NCBI RefSeq assembly: GCF_040047665.1
Contig: NZ_CP157355.1
Span: forward strand, 1,488,001 to 1,552,000
DNA from: Chitinibacter sp. FCG-7
Lineage (GTDB): Bacteria; Pseudomonadota; Gammaproteobacteria; Burkholderiales; Chitinibacteraceae
Direction of reading: 5' to 3'
Length of the DNA: 64,000 nt
Each line of letters starts with the position of its first letter. The stretch's first letter is position 1. Below, in pieces: positions 1 through 9,473 of the stretch. The translations under genes and the position numbers were made by a program. The notes beneath the pieces were generated by a model. It worked only from the letters and a program-made list of their open reading frames with translations, made no database searches and had not been told where the DNA came from.

Positions 1-2
1 TG

Positions 3-200
3 TTCGAAGAAATGTATAAACGCGAGGAATGCATTTCGCTCAGCATTGGCTGCGCCGCAACCGGGCCGGAAGTGTATTGCTCGCCCGAAGAGCTGATTCA
101 TCACGCCGATGCGCAAATGTACATTATGAAAAGCGCCTACAAGGCGCACAAAGAAAGCGACTCACAAGACTCAGAGGGTATTGGCCTGCAGATCAGCTAA
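3..200 (+). CDS. GGDEF-domain protein (diguanylate cyclase), C-terminal fragment
   Basis: This is the 3' end of a gene that enters from the left edge. The visible 65 or so residues match the end of a GGDEF domain: the segment SLSIGCA is the usual strand 'S.G.a', and HHADAQMYIMKSAYK matches the 'AD.aLY.AK..G' helix that closes the fold. Full-length GGDEF proteins make cyclic-di-GMP, but the signature motif itself is outside the window, so activity and sensory domains cannot be judged. The gene converges on the MFS gene at 227, leaving 26 bases between the stops. Confidence 0.75.
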   Translation, partial: FEEMYKREECISLSIGCAATGPEVYCSPEELIHHADAQMYIMKSAYKAHKESDSQDSEGIGLQIS

Positions 201-226
201 ATCAAGATCTACGCAGCCATACCCCA

Positions 227-1426
227 TTATGAAACCGCATGCACCCGCCTTGCCATCCAGATCGCCACCAGGCCGGCCACGCAGCTGAGCAAACCCACCC
301 AACCGTAATGGCTTAGATAGCCGCCCGGCTGCTGCGTCAGAATCAGCCCGGCCAGCAGAGATGCCGCACCGGAAGCAAAATTCTGGATCGCCGAATTAAA
401 CGCCATCAGGCGGCCGCGCAAATGCGGCTGCGTCGCGCCAGTCACCAGCGCGGTCGCCGGGATAAAGCGGCCGCTGACAAAAACAAAAAACAGCAATGAA
501 AACAGCAAATGCCAAGCCAGCGAGAGCTGCAGCGTCTGAGTCACCAGCACAATCGGGATAAAGCTAAGCACCACCAGCACCGCCACCACATTGGCCAGCG
601 GGTAGCGATCGGCCAGGCGGCCAATCAGCGGGCGACTAATCATGGTGCCAGCGCCACCCACCAGATAGATATACATCAAATCATGCGGCGAAATGCCCAC
701 ATTGGCGACCATCGTCGGCGCAATATACGGAATAACCAGAAAACCGGACACCATCAGCATCGCCGTCAGCCCCACCGCCCACCAGTGATTTTTATTCTGC
801 AATAGCTCGCGATAATTCTCGACCCAGCTGGCATCGCGATTAAACGTCGCCAGGTGCGAACGCACTGGCGGAATCCAGCGCATAATCGCCAGAGCCACGG
901 CAACACACATCAAGGTTAACACCAGAAACGGCACGCGCCAGCCATAATGCGCCGCCAGCCACAGCCCCAGCGGGACGCCAGCAACCGCCGACAGCGAAAA
1001 GCCCAGCATCACCCAGCTCATAGCCTGCCCGCGTCGCTCGGGAGGAATAACATCGCCCACAATAGCCAGGCAGATCGAACCGATCACGCCGCCAAAAACA
1101 CCCGCCAGCACCCGCGCCAGCAGCAGGCTGTAAAACCCGCCCGCCAGACCGCAAGCCAGCGTCGCCAGCATCAGCCCGGCATAACAGAACAGCAGCGCAT
1201 GGCGGCGATCAAAACGGTCGGCCTGCGACGAAGCCAGCAGCGCCGATGCCCCCGCCGCCAGCGAATACGCTGACACCAGCAAGCCAAATTGCGCGGCGTT
1301 GACGTGCATCTCGGCCATCAGATACGAAGCCAGCGGCATCATGATCATAAAGTCGGCAATGGTGGTAAACATCACCAGCATCAGGGTGATCAGCATGGCC
1401 ATTTCCTGGCGCGGATTCTTCGGCAT
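227..1426 (-). CDS. MFS transporter, probable drug/metabolite exporter
   Basis: The protein of about 399 residues has roughly twelve hydrophobic helices typical of the major facilitator superfamily. The inner loop after helix 2 reads ADRFDRRHALL, the A-type MFS motif in modified form, and the equivalent loop in the second half reads GRLADRYPL. Acidic residues are sparse inside the membrane segments. The start at 1426 (MPKNPRQ) is preferred over the longer reading because GCGAGGCAGCC lies just upstream as a ribosome binding site and the extra 17 residues are not MFS-like. Substrate unknown; the family resemblance is to AraJ/YdhP-type sugar or drug efflux proteins. Confidence 0.85.
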   Translation of the reverse strand: MPKNPRQEMAMLITLMLVMFTTIADFMIMMPLASYLMAEMHVNAAQFGLLVSAYSLAAGASALLASSQADRFDRRHALLFCYAGLMLATLACGLAGGFYSLLLARVLAGVFGGVIGSICLAIVGDVIPPERRGQAMSWVMLGFSLSAVAGVPLGLWLAAHYGWRVPFLVLTLMCVAVALAIMRWIPPVRSHLATFNRDASWVENYRELLQNKNHWWAVGLTAMLMVSGFLVIPYIAPTMVANVGISPHDLMYIYLVGGAGTMISRPLIGRLADRYPLANVVAVLVVLSFIPIVLVTQTLQLSLAWHLLFSLLFFVFVSGRFIPATALVTGATQPHLRGRLMAFNSAIQNFASGAASLLAGLILTQQPGGYLSHYGWVGLLSCVAGLVAIWMARRVHAVS

Positions 1427-1513
1427 GGCTGCCTCGCTTAAATTTACAAGGGGTATATTCTTGCAGAGTCGATACAAAATAGCTTGTGTAGCAATACACT
1501 GGCATGTATCTAC

Positions 1514-2818
1514 TCAAAGTGAATCAGTCTCGCTAGCCTGCCGCGTCACCAGCAACTGGTCGATTTTGTAATGGTCAATATCGACCACCTCGAACTTGAA
1601 ACCGGCGTGCAACACAAAATCGGTGCGCTTGGGCACTTTGCGCAGCATATACATCATAAAACCGGCGATGGTTTCGTATTGATCATCATCGGGAAATGAC
1701 TCGATCTGGAAAACACGCTCCAGATCGCCAATCGCCGTGACGCCATCGACCAGCCAGCTATTGGCGTCACGTTGCACGATCTGCTCCTCATCAAGCGCCA
1801 CACTATGATCGCCCATCAGCGCGCCGGTAATGTCGTTCAGCGTAATCAGGCCAACGACCAGCGCATATTCATTGATAATCAGCGCAAAGTCTTCGCGCGC
1901 CGATTTGAATTGCCCCATGATTTCGGCCAGCGACAGCGTTTCGGGCAGGATCAGCGCATTGCGCAGCAAGCCATCACCACGCAGCGAAATACTCTCGCCG
2001 CGTAAAACATTGCACAGAATATCCTGCGCATCCACGTAGCCGATGACCTGATCAATATGGCCGATGCAAACCGGAAACTTGGCGTGCGGATTGGCCAGAA
2101 TCTTGGCCTTGATGCTGTCTTCCGATTCCAGCCGGTCAATCCAGATGATGCTCTCGCGTGCAGTCATGCTCGACGGCGCGGTGCGCTCCTCCAGCTCGAA
2201 CACATTTTCAATCAGCTGCTGCTCCTGCTTGGCCACCACGCCGCTGAGCGCCCCTGCGCTGGCCATCGCCAGAATATCGTCGGTGGTAATGTCATTGGCG
2301 CGGGCATCGGGCAAGCCCAGCGCTTTCATCGCCTGATTGGCCAAACCGTTAAAAAACCAGACTAGGGGGCGCAGGCACAGCACGCAAAAGCGGATGGGCC
2401 GCACAATCCTGACCGCCACGGCCTCGGAAACCACCATGCCGATTCGCTTGGGAATCAGATCTGCCAGCAGGATAAATGCCCCCGTGACCAGCAAAAAGGC
2501 CGAGGCCGAGCCCAGCGTTTGCGCCAGCTCCGGCGCAAACAGGCGCGAGAAAAACCCGGTCAGCGCCGCAGAATAGACGCTTTCACCCAGCACACCGGCC
2601 AGAATCGCCACGGCGTTCACGCCAATCTGCACCGCAGTAAAAAAATGCCCCGGCTGCGCCAGCAAATCGAGGACCAGCGCGGCACGCTCGTCGCCTTCAT
2701 CGCGCATCTGCGCCAGCTTCATTTTCCGGCTGGCCGCCAGCGAGATTTCCGAAATCGAGAAAAAAGCGCTGATCAGAATCAGCAATCCGATCAGCAGGGA
2801 GCTTGTCAGCAGATTCAT
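1514..2818 (-). CDS. Hemolysin-family (CNNM/CorC-like) membrane protein with DUF21, CBS pair and C-terminal CorC_HlyC domain
   Basis: At 434 residues the protein has the standard length and order of the YtfL/YfjD/CorC membrane family. The N-terminal ~190 residues form a DUF21 membrane domain that begins with a hydrophobic helix followed by ISEISLAASR, a typical DUF21 signature. Two CBS domains follow (about 215-340), with the linker motif TAPSSMTARESIIWID. The C-terminal CorC_HlyC domain begins near DANSWLVDG and contains DDDQYETIAGFMM. Members take part in Mg2+/Co2+ efflux or polyamine export; 'hemolysin' is a historical label. It lies 88 bases from the MFS gene on the same strand. Confidence 0.9.
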   Translation of the reverse strand: MNLLTSSLLIGLLILISAFFSISEISLAASRKMKLAQMRDEGDERAALVLDLLAQPGHFFTAVQIGVNAVAILAGVLGESVYSAALTGFFSRLFAPELAQTLGSASAFLLVTGAFILLADLIPKRIGMVVSEAVAVRIVRPIRFCVLCLRPLVWFFNGLANQAMKALGLPDARANDITTDDILAMASAGALSGVVAKQEQQLIENVFELEERTAPSSMTARESIIWIDRLESEDSIKAKILANPHAKFPVCIGHIDQVIGYVDAQDILCNVLRGESISLRGDGLLRNALILPETLSLAEIMGQFKSAREDFALIINEYALVVGLITLNDITGALMGDHSVALDEEQIVQRDANSWLVDGVTAIGDLERVFQIESFPDDDQYETIAGFMMYMLRKVPKRTDFVLHAGFKFEVVDIDHYKIDQLLVTRQASETDSL

Positions 2819-2981
2819 CGTTCAAATCCTAGGAAGTGCATACCCAATGATAGAGCAAAGTGATGATGTTCTTGTGTTCGCCCACCGCCTCCTGACGCAA
2901 TAGTGCTTGGGCTTTATGGCCGGAGCTGCTACACCAAAAGAGCAGCTAGTGAATCTTGCATTTGAAGATGTGGAGGACAAA

Positions 2982-3368
2982 ATGGGAAATAGCAAAACCA
3001 AAGGCCGTATTACCGTTTCTTCGCGCATTGATTTTGTTCGCCTGGCTTCCGAACAGATGAGCGACGCGATTCTGGTGCTGATCTACGATCATGCCGACGA
3101 GCGAACCACCAAATCCCGCACCAGTCTGGTCAATTATCTAAACGACATTGGCATGATGACACTGGCGCAAGCCATCGAAGCCCACAAATCAATTGTGATG
3201 TTTGAAAACCCCGACGACGCCATCCGCGCCTGGCAACAAGTCAGCGACCATAGCCATGCCCTAGGCGCGCATTTATTCTGGCAAGGCTTGCAGGACGATG
3301 CAGTCCACCACGCCAGCGTGCAAGCGCGCCCGAAAGAGACCAGCCCGCTGGCTCACCATCATGCTTAG
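2982..3368 (+). CDS. Hypothetical protein, 128 aa
   Basis: No family is recognised. The start at 2982 (MGNSKTKGRITV) is chosen because GGAGG lies 7 bases upstream; the reading from 2907 would add 25 residues with no such site. The product is soluble, with no signal peptide or membrane segment, mostly alpha-helical, and has a His-rich C-terminus (APLAHHHA). It contains a conserved-looking segment SRIDFVRLASEQMSDAILVLIYDHADE. It stands alone between two minus-strand genes. Confidence 0.6.
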   Translation: MGNSKTKGRITVSSRIDFVRLASEQMSDAILVLIYDHADERTTKSRTSLVNYLNDIGMMTLAQAIEAHKSIVMFENPDDAIRAWQQVSDHSHALGAHLFWQGLQDDAVHHASVQARPKETSPLAHHHA

Positions 3369-3432
3369 CAACAGCAGGTATATTCACCTAAGCCAATATT
3401 AATAAGACCTGTGACAATATACTCCAATAGCA

Positions 3433-3642
3433 TCAACAGTCCTGACGGTCTGTTGATGCAGGCCACACCCCGCTCCCCTGCAACCTCGCAGCCAAGCAAG
3501 TCGGACACAGACAGCTGGCGTCTGCTTCAGGCACAGGCAATACCGGCGGCAAGGCCATGCACCAGCAAGGCGCGTCCATGTCGTCGGCGCCACAATGAAA
3601 CGCTGCGCCGCACGACGCGCAGGTCAAGGCCTTAGCAGACAT
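3433..3642 (-). CDS. Cysteine-rich CWC family protein
   Basis: This 69-residue protein carries the CWC family pattern: CASCGAAFHCG near the start, PCWCMALPP in the middle and CLCPTCL near the end, giving eight cysteines suited to binding zinc or another metal. The family (Cysteine-rich_CWC) has no established function. Its start codon overlaps the last 11 bases of the upstream nucleosidase gene, so the two are probably translated together. Confidence 0.75.
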   Translation of the reverse strand: MSAKALTCASCGAAFHCGADDMDAPCWCMALPPVLPVPEADASCLCPTCLAARLQGSGVWPASTDRQDC

Positions 3643-4240
3643 CGGGCTGCGCCGCCAGATGCTCGATCAACTGTGTTAACGCCTGCGTTAATTGCCGGAT
3701 CGAGCCGGTAAAATCCCATTCGTCATCGCCGACACGTACTACATTGGAAATCGCGCGCAATTGCAAAAAGCGCTGCTGCTCGGCCAGACACACGCGGAAA
3801 AATGCGGCGCCTTCCATATTTTCAATATCAACGTCCTGCTGCGAGACAAAGGGCGCCATCGCGGCATTGAGCGAATTACTGCGCGCCACGGCAAAAGGCG
3901 GATGAGCCGGAATGTAGGGGCAATGCCAGTCACGCTGCCGGTCAAAATCCATCTCCAGAGCCAGTTCAGCCAGATGGGTAAACCCTTGCGGGGTAAAAAA
4001 CCCCAGATCCGCCTCGCACTCATGACCCACCAGCACTACCTCGCCAATCTGCAGCGACGAGCTAGGGTACACCCCGGCGATGCCCGCCATAATCAGCCAG
4101 TCAGGCTTATGTTGGGCAATAATCTGGCTGGTACGGTAGGCCGCACTGCTTAAACCGACGCCACAAAATTCAACGATCACATCCGGATGGCTAAAAAACT
4201 GCGCCTCGGTACGGGTGGGAAAAACAACGACGATTTTCAT
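3632..4240 (-). CDS. PNP/UDP-phosphorylase-superfamily nucleosidase, futalosine hydrolase (MqnB)-like
   Basis: The protein of about 202 residues belongs to the nucleoside phosphorylase/hydrolase superfamily. The start MKIVVVFPTRTEA is the usual first strand; FCGVGLSSAAY and LIMAGIAGVYP form the purine-site glycines; IENMEGAAFF is the ribose-binding Glu-Met-Glu motif shared by MTA/SAH nucleosidases and futalosine hydrolase; and the tail LRAISNVVRVGDDEWD resembles MqnB more than MTAN. Futalosine hydrolase acts in the alternative menaquinone pathway; whether that pathway exists here cannot be seen, so the specific substrate is uncertain. The start at 4240 is preferred over 4318 because homology begins there. 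Confidence 0.7.
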   Translation of the reverse strand: MKIVVVFPTRTEAQFFSHPDVIVEFCGVGLSSAAYRTSQIIAQHKPDWLIMAGIAGVYPSSSLQIGEVVLVGHECEADLGFFTPQGFTHLAELALEMDFDRQRDWHCPYIPAHPPFAVARSNSLNAAMAPFVSQQDVDIENMEGAAFFRVCLAEQQRFLQLRAISNVVRVGDDEWDFTGSIRQLTQALTQLIEHLAAQPDVC

Positions 4241-4400
4241 ATTTCTACAGACCGAATTGAACGGGCAGAGCCCGTTTGTTGATGACTTTTCTTGCGCGAA
4301 AACGACACACTCACCCATGTATTGAGCAATTTTCCATTACATCAGAATTTATAAATAAACTAATAAATCTCTCTCCTCCCGACAACCCGAGGTGGTTTAA

Positions 4401-4895
4401 ATGGATCGTCAGGCCGCATTAAACGAATTTTTTGAACACTTTGGACTGGCCTATTCGGCTCTGGACGTTGACCGCGTCGCGGCGACATTTGTGATGCCAT
4501 TCACCACCAATGTACAGGGCGATATTACGCACTGGCCGGAATTTGAGCCATTGCGTCATACCACAGCGGTGCTGTTTGACTGGTATTACCAGCAAGGATT
4601 TCGCAGTGCGCATTATCGGGTTGTCGAGCAAGTGATGGTTGGGCGTGATCACGCCACGGTCGAGCTATGCTGGCATGTCGCCCGTGCCGACCAGCATTTC
4701 TGGGTTCATCATACGGGCTATCAATTGCGCTGGGTGAATGAAGAATGGAAGATTTGCGGCATCATGCAAATCACCGAACCAGAGCAAACCCGTCTGGTGG
4801 GTGAAGATGAGGAAGTCTGGACGCCGCTGGCGCTAGCTGAAGCGGCATTGGCTCACGCCATTCAAAGGCCGGGCAGCCCGTTAACAACCGAGTGA
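4401..4895 (+). CDS. NTF2-like/SnoaL-type hypothetical protein
   Basis: The product has 164 residues, no signal peptide and no membrane segment. The pattern of an N-terminal helix (QAALNEFFEHFGLAYSALDVDRVAATFVMPF) followed by alternating strands ending in GYQLRWVNEEWKICGIMQ resembles the cone-shaped NTF2/SnoaL fold. This is a fold-level guess from sequence pattern; no active-site signature was identified. The sequence GAGGTGGTTTAA upstream of the ATG could be the ribosome binding site. It is divergent from the nucleosidase gene, with a 160-base AT-rich spacer between them. Confidence 0.6.
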   Translation: MDRQAALNEFFEHFGLAYSALDVDRVAATFVMPFTTNVQGDITHWPEFEPLRHTTAVLFDWYYQQGFRSAHYRVVEQVMVGRDHATVELCWHVARADQHFWVHHTGYQLRWVNEEWKICGIMQITEPEQTRLVGEDEEVWTPLALAEAALAHAIQRPGSPLTTE

Positions 4896-4953
4896 TTCAA
4901 TTAAGTATAGCCAGGCAATCTTTATTCTAATTAACCTGCATGGCTATACCCTT

Positions 4954-5235
4954 CTATTTCCCCGTCAAGGCACTAAGGATTTGCTCGGGAGTTTCATTAC
5001 TGAGCAGGATTTCGCGCAGACGATTGAACGCCGCAGCGGCTTCTTCCGGGTATTTGCCAAACGAGGTCAGATTGCTGTGCTTCCAGCCTGCGGCCAGCAT
5101 TACCTGATTACGAAATTTTGGCCCGTCCAGTTTGCCCTCTGCCATTTGCAGCAGGGCGCGCTCGATCAGGACATGCGGAAAAGGATCGCGGGCGATGGTA
5201 CTAAAATGCTGGGGCAAGACTTCATTGAACTGCAT
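4954..5235 (-). CDS. Hypothetical protein, 93 aa
   Basis: A small soluble protein with no recognised family. It is helical and contains two copies of a plausible amphipathic helix (RALLQMAEGKLDGPKFRNQVM and AAFNRLREILLSNETPEQIL). There is no signal peptide or Cys/His cluster. It is a single gene, converging with the NTF2-like gene. The AGGTGCC sequence just upstream of the ATG is a fair ribosome binding site. Confidence 0.5.
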   Translation of the reverse strand: MQFNEVLPQHFSTIARDPFPHVLIERALLQMAEGKLDGPKFRNQVMLAAGWKHSNLTSFGKYPEEAAAAFNRLREILLSNETPEQILSALTGK

Positions 5236-5332
5236 GATGGCACCTGAACAGACAAAATAAGGTATCTGTATCTAAGGCCATAATGCGCGATATTGCCAGC
5301 CCTAAAGTCGTTACGCTGGCGCATCTGCACAG

Positions 5333-6274
5333 CTAAAAACGCCAGGCCACAAGACGGCTGACTTTTTGTCCTTGTGCCATTGACTCGGTTTTGACTTCAC
5401 GGGCATTCAGGCGCTTTAAGGCACGATAGATGCCCGGCAGGTTTTCGCTTTTTGACACCAGTGTGCTGAACCAGCCCACTTGCGCGGCAAACTGGGCGCT
5501 TTCTTCTATCATGCGGCCGATAAAGCGCGCCTCTCCGCCCTCGCACCACAATTCATTGCTTTGCCCGGCGAAATTGAGCTGAGGCTTGGGCTGGTTTTTA
5601 TTTGCTAAACCAAGATTACGCAGCTTGCGATTGCTCCCCGCCGCCGCATCAGCGGCCGAGGCGTGAAACGGCGGATTGCACAGCGTGAAATCAAAATAAT
5701 CATCAGGCCGGATGATGCCCGTGAAAATCTGCGTGGCCCAGGTTTGCCGCCGCGTTTCCAGCGCGCCCGCCAGCGCGGGGTTGGCTGAAAAAATCTGCTC
5801 GGCATTAGCCAGAGAAACGGGGTCGACATCCGAGCCGACAAAACGCCAGCCATAGCTTGCCCGCCCCAGCAGCGGATAAATGGCATTGGCCCCCACACCA
5901 ATATCGAGCCCGCGCACCGCATCGCCACGCGGAATCTCACCATGACGAGCAGCCAATAAATCAGCCAGGGTATGTATGTAATCAGCACGACCGGGAATGG
6001 GTGGACACAAATACCCCTCCGGCGTATCCCAGTGCGTAATACCGTAAAAATGCGCCAGCAAAGCCCGATTAAGCGCTTTGACCGCCTGCGGATTGGCAAA
6101 ATCAATACTGTCATCGCCATAGGCATTGGTCGCTACATACGCGGCCAGCTCGCCACTGGCGGCAATCAGCGCAGCAAAATCATAGCGCCCCTGATGCAGA
6201 TTACGCGGATGCAAGCGGCTTTTTTGCTCCGGGCGGGAGGAAGACGGGGCAGGTTTGGCGGCAGAACGGGACAT
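5333..6274 (-). CDS. rlmF: 23S rRNA (adenine(1618)-N(6))-methyltransferase
   Basis: RlmF transfers a methyl group from SAM to N6 of A1618 in 23S rRNA. The N-terminal block [13 protein letters not shown] is a family hallmark. It is followed by [16 protein letters not shown] and [26 protein letters not shown], the SAM-binding strand [16 protein letters not shown], and the N6-adenine methyltransferase motif CNPPFHAS. The length of about 313 residues equals the usual size. An ATG at 6274 is used; a GTG nine bases upstream is possible. It is divergent from trpS. Confidence 0.93.
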   Translation of the reverse strand: MSRSAAKPAPSSSRPEQKSRLHPRNLHQGRYDFAALIAASGELAAYVATNAYGDDSIDFANPQAVKALNRALLAHFYGITHWDTPEGYLCPPIPGRADYIHTLADLLAARHGEIPRGDAVRGLDIGVGANAIYPLLGRASYGWRFVGSDVDPVSLANAEQIFSANPALAGALETRRQTWATQIFTGIIRPDDYFDFTLCNPPFHASAADAAAGSNRKLRNLGLANKNQPKPQLNFAGQSNELWCEGGEARFIGRMIEESAQFAAQVGWFSTLVSKSENLPGIYRALKRLNAREVKTESMAQGQKVSRLVAWRF

Positions 6275-6427
6275 AGGCGGCACAGGGCAGACAATCTGAA
6301 ACAGGCTGCCAGCCTAACAGAATTTAGCTTGGAAACCAGCGCAATCTTGTGCCAAAACACACACATCGGGCGCTGACGCTGCTAGACTTGTCCGCTATTT
6401 CGCTTTACTCGCTTCAGGGATATAAAA

Positions 6428-7723
6428 ATGAGCAGCACGCGTGTTTTAACCGGGATTACGACTTCAGGCACACCACATCTGGGCAATTACGTTGGCGCAA
6501 TTCGCCCCGCCATTGTGGCCAGCCAATCGCAAGAGACCGACTGCTTCTTTTTTATGGCCGACTACCATGCGCTGATCAAATGTGACGACCCGGCGCGGAT
6601 CGAGCGCTCGCGGCTGGAAATCGCCGCCACCTGGCTCGCCGCCGGGCTAGACCCCGAACGCGTGACTTTCTACCGCCAATCCGACGTACCCGAAGTCACC
6701 GAGCTGAACTGGCTGCTGACCTGCGTCACCGCCAAAGGCCAGATGAACCGCGCACACGCGTACAAGGCCAGCACCGATGTGAACGAAGCCGCCGGTGAAG
6801 ACCCCGATCATGGCGTGACGATGGGGCTATTCTGCTACCCGATTCTGATGGCCGCCGACATTCTGCTGTTCAACCCGCACAAAGTGCCGGTGGGACGCGA
6901 CCAGATTCAGCACATCGAAATGGCACGCGACGTTGCCGCGCGTTTCAACCATATGTTTGGTGCGGGCAAAGAGCTGTTTGTGCTGCCCGAAGCGCATATT
7001 GAAGAGCACGTTGCCACCCTGCCCGGCCTTGATGGCCGCAAAATGAGCAAATCGTACGACAACACGATTCCGCTGTTTGAAGGCGGCAGCAAGGCGCTGA
7101 AAGACGCGATTGCCAAGATCGTGACCAACAGCCTGCTGCCGGGCGAGCCAAAAGACCCGGAATGCCATCTGGTCACAATCTATGAAGCGTTTGCGACGCC
7201 AGAACAAGCAGCGAAATTCCGCGCCGACTTGGTGGCAGGTCTGGGCTGGGGCGATGCGAAAAAACAATTGCTTGACCTGATCGAAAGCCAGATCGGCCCG
7301 ATGCGCGAGCGCTACGCCGAGCTGATGGCACACCCGGAACGCATTGAAGAATTGCTGCAAATCGGCGCAGCCAAAGCGCGCGCAGTCGCAGCGCCACTGC
7401 TCAAGGAAGTGCGCGAAGCCGTCGGCCTGCGCCGTATGAACGCGATCCCGCAGGCGAAAGAAAAAGCCGTGAAAGTGGCGCTGCCGACGTTCAAGCAATT
7501 CCGCCTAGCTGATGGCCAGTTCTACTTCAACTTCAGCGATGCGCACGGTCGTTTGCTGCTCGAAAGCCAGGGCTTTGCCTCGGGCAAAGACGCGGGCCAG
7601 TGGGTTGGCAAGCTGAAAAAAGAAGGCATTGCGGCACTGGATGCCGATGCGCCGGTCAAACTGGCCGATGGCGTGGTGGCAAACGAAATTGCCGCAGCAC
7701 TGGACGCGCTGAACGCCGCCTAA
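6428..7723 (+). CDS. trpS: Tryptophan--tRNA ligase
   Basis: Charges tRNA-Trp. This class I synthetase shows the HIGH-equivalent TSGTPHLGN (residues 13-20) and the KMSKS loop [10 protein letters not shown] at about residue 205. At 431 residues it is the longer bacterial form, with about 90 extra C-terminal residues (from about [21 protein letters not shown] onward) that replace the short ending of E. coli-type TrpS. This longer form is common in beta- and gammaproteobacteria. The start is clear, with AGGGATATAAAAATG upstream. It is a single gene; the next gene on the strand starts 77 bases downstream. Confidence 0.96.
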   Translation: MSSTRVLTGITTSGTPHLGNYVGAIRPAIVASQSQETDCFFFMADYHALIKCDDPARIERSRLEIAATWLAAGLDPERVTFYRQSDVPEVTELNWLLTCVTAKGQMNRAHAYKASTDVNEAAGEDPDHGVTMGLFCYPILMAADILLFNPHKVPVGRDQIQHIEMARDVAARFNHMFGAGKELFVLPEAHIEEHVATLPGLDGRKMSKSYDNTIPLFEGGSKALKDAIAKIVTNSLLPGEPKDPECHLVTIYEAFATPEQAAKFRADLVAGLGWGDAKKQLLDLIESQIGPMRERYAELMAHPERIEELLQIGAAKARAVAAPLLKEVREAVGLRRMNAIPQAKEKAVKVALPTFKQFRLADGQFYFNFSDAHGRLLLESQGFASGKDAGQWVGKLKKEGIAALDADAPVKLADGVVANEIAAALDALNAA

Positions 7724-7800
7724 GTTACACATCCCCGCCCCGTCCGGCATCACCAGCGCTGATGCCGGACAGGACGACGGACAATCCTGTGAGGTATTTG

Positions 7801-8541
7801 ATGCGAGCACTGCTAGCCAGCATTGGATTATTACTCGCCAGCGGCGCGATGTCGGCACCGCTGTTTCGCGTCGCGGTGGGCGAACACAAACCGCCGTATA
7901 TTCTGCAGGATACACATTCGGGCGTGGAGTACGAGCTGATTGTCACCGCGCTCAAACGCGCCGGATTCCAGCTCGATATCCAGCATATGCCAAACAAGCG
8001 CTCGCAAGGCCTGCTGGCCGTCGGTAAGCTGGACGCTACCATCGCCGCAAGCGGTGCCATCGCATCCGAGCCCTATATTATCTACCAGAATATGGCCGTG
8101 ACTTTATGCAAGGACAAGATCCGGCTGCAGCAAATCAGCGATCTGACGCGCTACAATATTGCGGCCTTTCACAATGCCAGCCAGTTGCTGGGTGCCGACT
8201 TTGCCCGCATCACCAACGATAAACAGCGCTATCGCGAAGTCAGCCCGCAATACCTGCTCAACCGCATGCTCTGGGCCGGGCATATTCAGGTCGCGATCAG
8301 CGACATCAATATTTTCAAGCACTTCAACCGTGAAGTAGACCCGAAAAACAGCCGCGCCTTGTGTCCGTTTGCACTTTTTCCGCCAACACGCTACCGGCTG
8401 ATTTTCCGCGAGGCCAGCGCGCGTGACCGTTTTGATCTGGCGATGCGCGAACTGCGCAACAACGGTTTTTACGAAATGCTGGCGCAGAAATACCAGTTAT
8501 CGTCCGGCATGCAGCGCCCCTATTTCAAACCATTTGACTGA
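7801..8541 (+). CDS. Periplasmic substrate-binding protein, SBP family 3-like
   Basis: The 246-residue protein begins with a signal peptide (MRALLASIGLLLASGAMSA, cleaved after Ala). The mature part begins PLFRVAVGEHKPPYI and continues with EYELIVTALKRAGF, a clear start of a family 3 extracellular solute-binding domain. The end has FDLAMRELRNNGFYEMLAQKY, the usual closing helix. No ABC permease or ATPase lies next to it, so it may be an orphan binding protein. The start at 7801 is chosen because the signal peptide begins there and GTGAGGT lies just upstream. Confidence 0.8.
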   Translation: MRALLASIGLLLASGAMSAPLFRVAVGEHKPPYILQDTHSGVEYELIVTALKRAGFQLDIQHMPNKRSQGLLAVGKLDATIAASGAIASEPYIIYQNMAVTLCKDKIRLQQISDLTRYNIAAFHNASQLLGADFARITNDKQRYREVSPQYLLNRMLWAGHIQVAISDINIFKHFNREVDPKNSRALCPFALFPPTRYRLIFREASARDRFDLAMRELRNNGFYEMLAQKYQLSSGMQRPYFKPFD

Positions 8542-8746
8542 ATCAGCGTAGCAAGCACAGCTCAGTCAAGCAGGTATAGCCATCAAGGCCAATCATTTCC
8601 TAATCTTCAGCGGTATACCCAGCCATCAAATCCAATTGATTGTTTTTTCCTAACAATTCAATTAAAACATACAATTTTATCTATCAATCCATCCTCTCTA
8701 TCATCGCTCCTGTCTCTTTTAACAACACCCCTAACAAGGAACGACA

Positions 8747-9310
8747 ATGGCGATCATCAATACTGTAATCAAACCTTTCAAAGCAACGGCTTACCAGAAC
8801 GGCCAATTTATCCCTGTGAGCGACGAGTCGCTGAAAGGCAAATGGTCGGTAGTGTTCTTCTATCCTGCTGACTTTACTTTTGTTTGCCCGACTGAACTGG
8901 GTGACTTGGCCGATGTGTACGGCGAATTCCAGAAAATCGGCGTTGAAGTTTACTCCGTTTCAACTGACACGCACTTCACGCACAAAGCGTGGCACGACGC
9001 ATCCGAGACAATTGCCAAAATCCAGTACCCAATGATTGGTGACCCAACTGGCACGATCACGCGCAATTTTGACGTGATGATCGAAGAAGAAGGCCTGGCA
9101 TTGCGCGGTACTTTCGTGATCAACCCAGAAGGCGAAATCAAAGTAGCTGAAATTCACGACCTGGGTATTGGCCGTGATGCGAAAGAATTGTTGCGCAAAG
9201 TCCAAGCCGCACAACACATCGCCAACAATCCAGGCGAAGTGTGCCCAGCGAAATGGACACCCGGTGAAGCAACGCTGAAGCCATCACTGGATCTGGTCGG
9301 CAAAATCTAA
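8747..9310 (+). CDS. ahpC: Alkyl hydroperoxide reductase subunit C (2-Cys peroxiredoxin)
   Basis: The 187-residue protein reduces hydrogen peroxide and organic peroxides using AhpF as electron donor. The peroxidatic cysteine is C47 in [10 protein letters not shown]; the resolving cysteine is C166 in GEVCPAKW. Length and sequence are those of the AhpC1/Prx1 type. ACAAGGAACGACA upstream gives a good ribosome binding site. It is followed, after a 295-base spacer with two hairpins, by ahpF on the same strand. A 205-base AT-rich upstream region probably holds the promoter, but no convincing OxyR box could be fitted by eye. Confidence 0.97.
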   Translation: MAIINTVIKPFKATAYQNGQFIPVSDESLKGKWSVVFFYPADFTFVCPTELGDLADVYGEFQKIGVEVYSVSTDTHFTHKAWHDASETIAKIQYPMIGDPTGTITRNFDVMIEEEGLALRGTFVINPEGEIKVAEIHDLGIGRDAKELLRKVQAAQHIANNPGEVCPAKWTPGEATLKPSLDLVGKI

Positions 9311-9321
9311 GAAATCATCCC

Positions 9322-9440
9322 AAAACGGCTGCGAGACGCGATCGCTGCGCTCAAGCTTGGCTCAAAATCCTCATGTACTTGATGTACATTCCGGTTTCTC
9401 GCCAAACTTGGCCTTGCCCTCACGTCTCTCGCCCGTTTTA
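9322..9440. repeat. Long imperfect palindrome between ahpC and ahpF
   Basis: A dyad of about 119 bases centred near 9381. The outer arms AAAACGGCTGCGAGACG (9322-9338) and CGTCTCTCGCCCGTTTT (9423-9439) are near-perfect reverse complements. Inner arms AAGCTTGGC and GCCAAACTT pair next, and the tip is ATGTAC (9373-9378) and GTACAT (9384-9389). The shape suggests a bacterial interspersed palindromic element or a large RNA hairpin between the two genes. It contains no plausible gene. No second copy was seen in the window. Confidence 0.65.
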
Positions 9441-9450
9441 TGCCTGATTT

Positions 9451-9473
9451 CATGCTGCACCCAGTGCAGCATG
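9451..9473. repeat. Perfect 10-bp hairpin between ahpC and ahpF
   Basis: CATGCTGCAC and GTGCAGCATG form a perfect 10-bp stem with a CCA loop. No T-run follows on either side, so it is not a classical terminator. Together with the larger dyad at 9322-9440 it may separate expression of ahpC from ahpF, for example by stabilising the ahpC transcript. That role is inferred. Confidence 0.6.

Noticed and set aside
6827..7498. 223-codon minus-strand frame inside trpS
   Set aside because: Shadow frame of trpS, rich in His/Gln/Phe as is typical of antisense readings.
8560..8746. OxyR binding site upstream of ahpC
   Set aside because: CTAT sequences occur, but their spacing (about 17 bases) does not fit the four-part OxyR motif.
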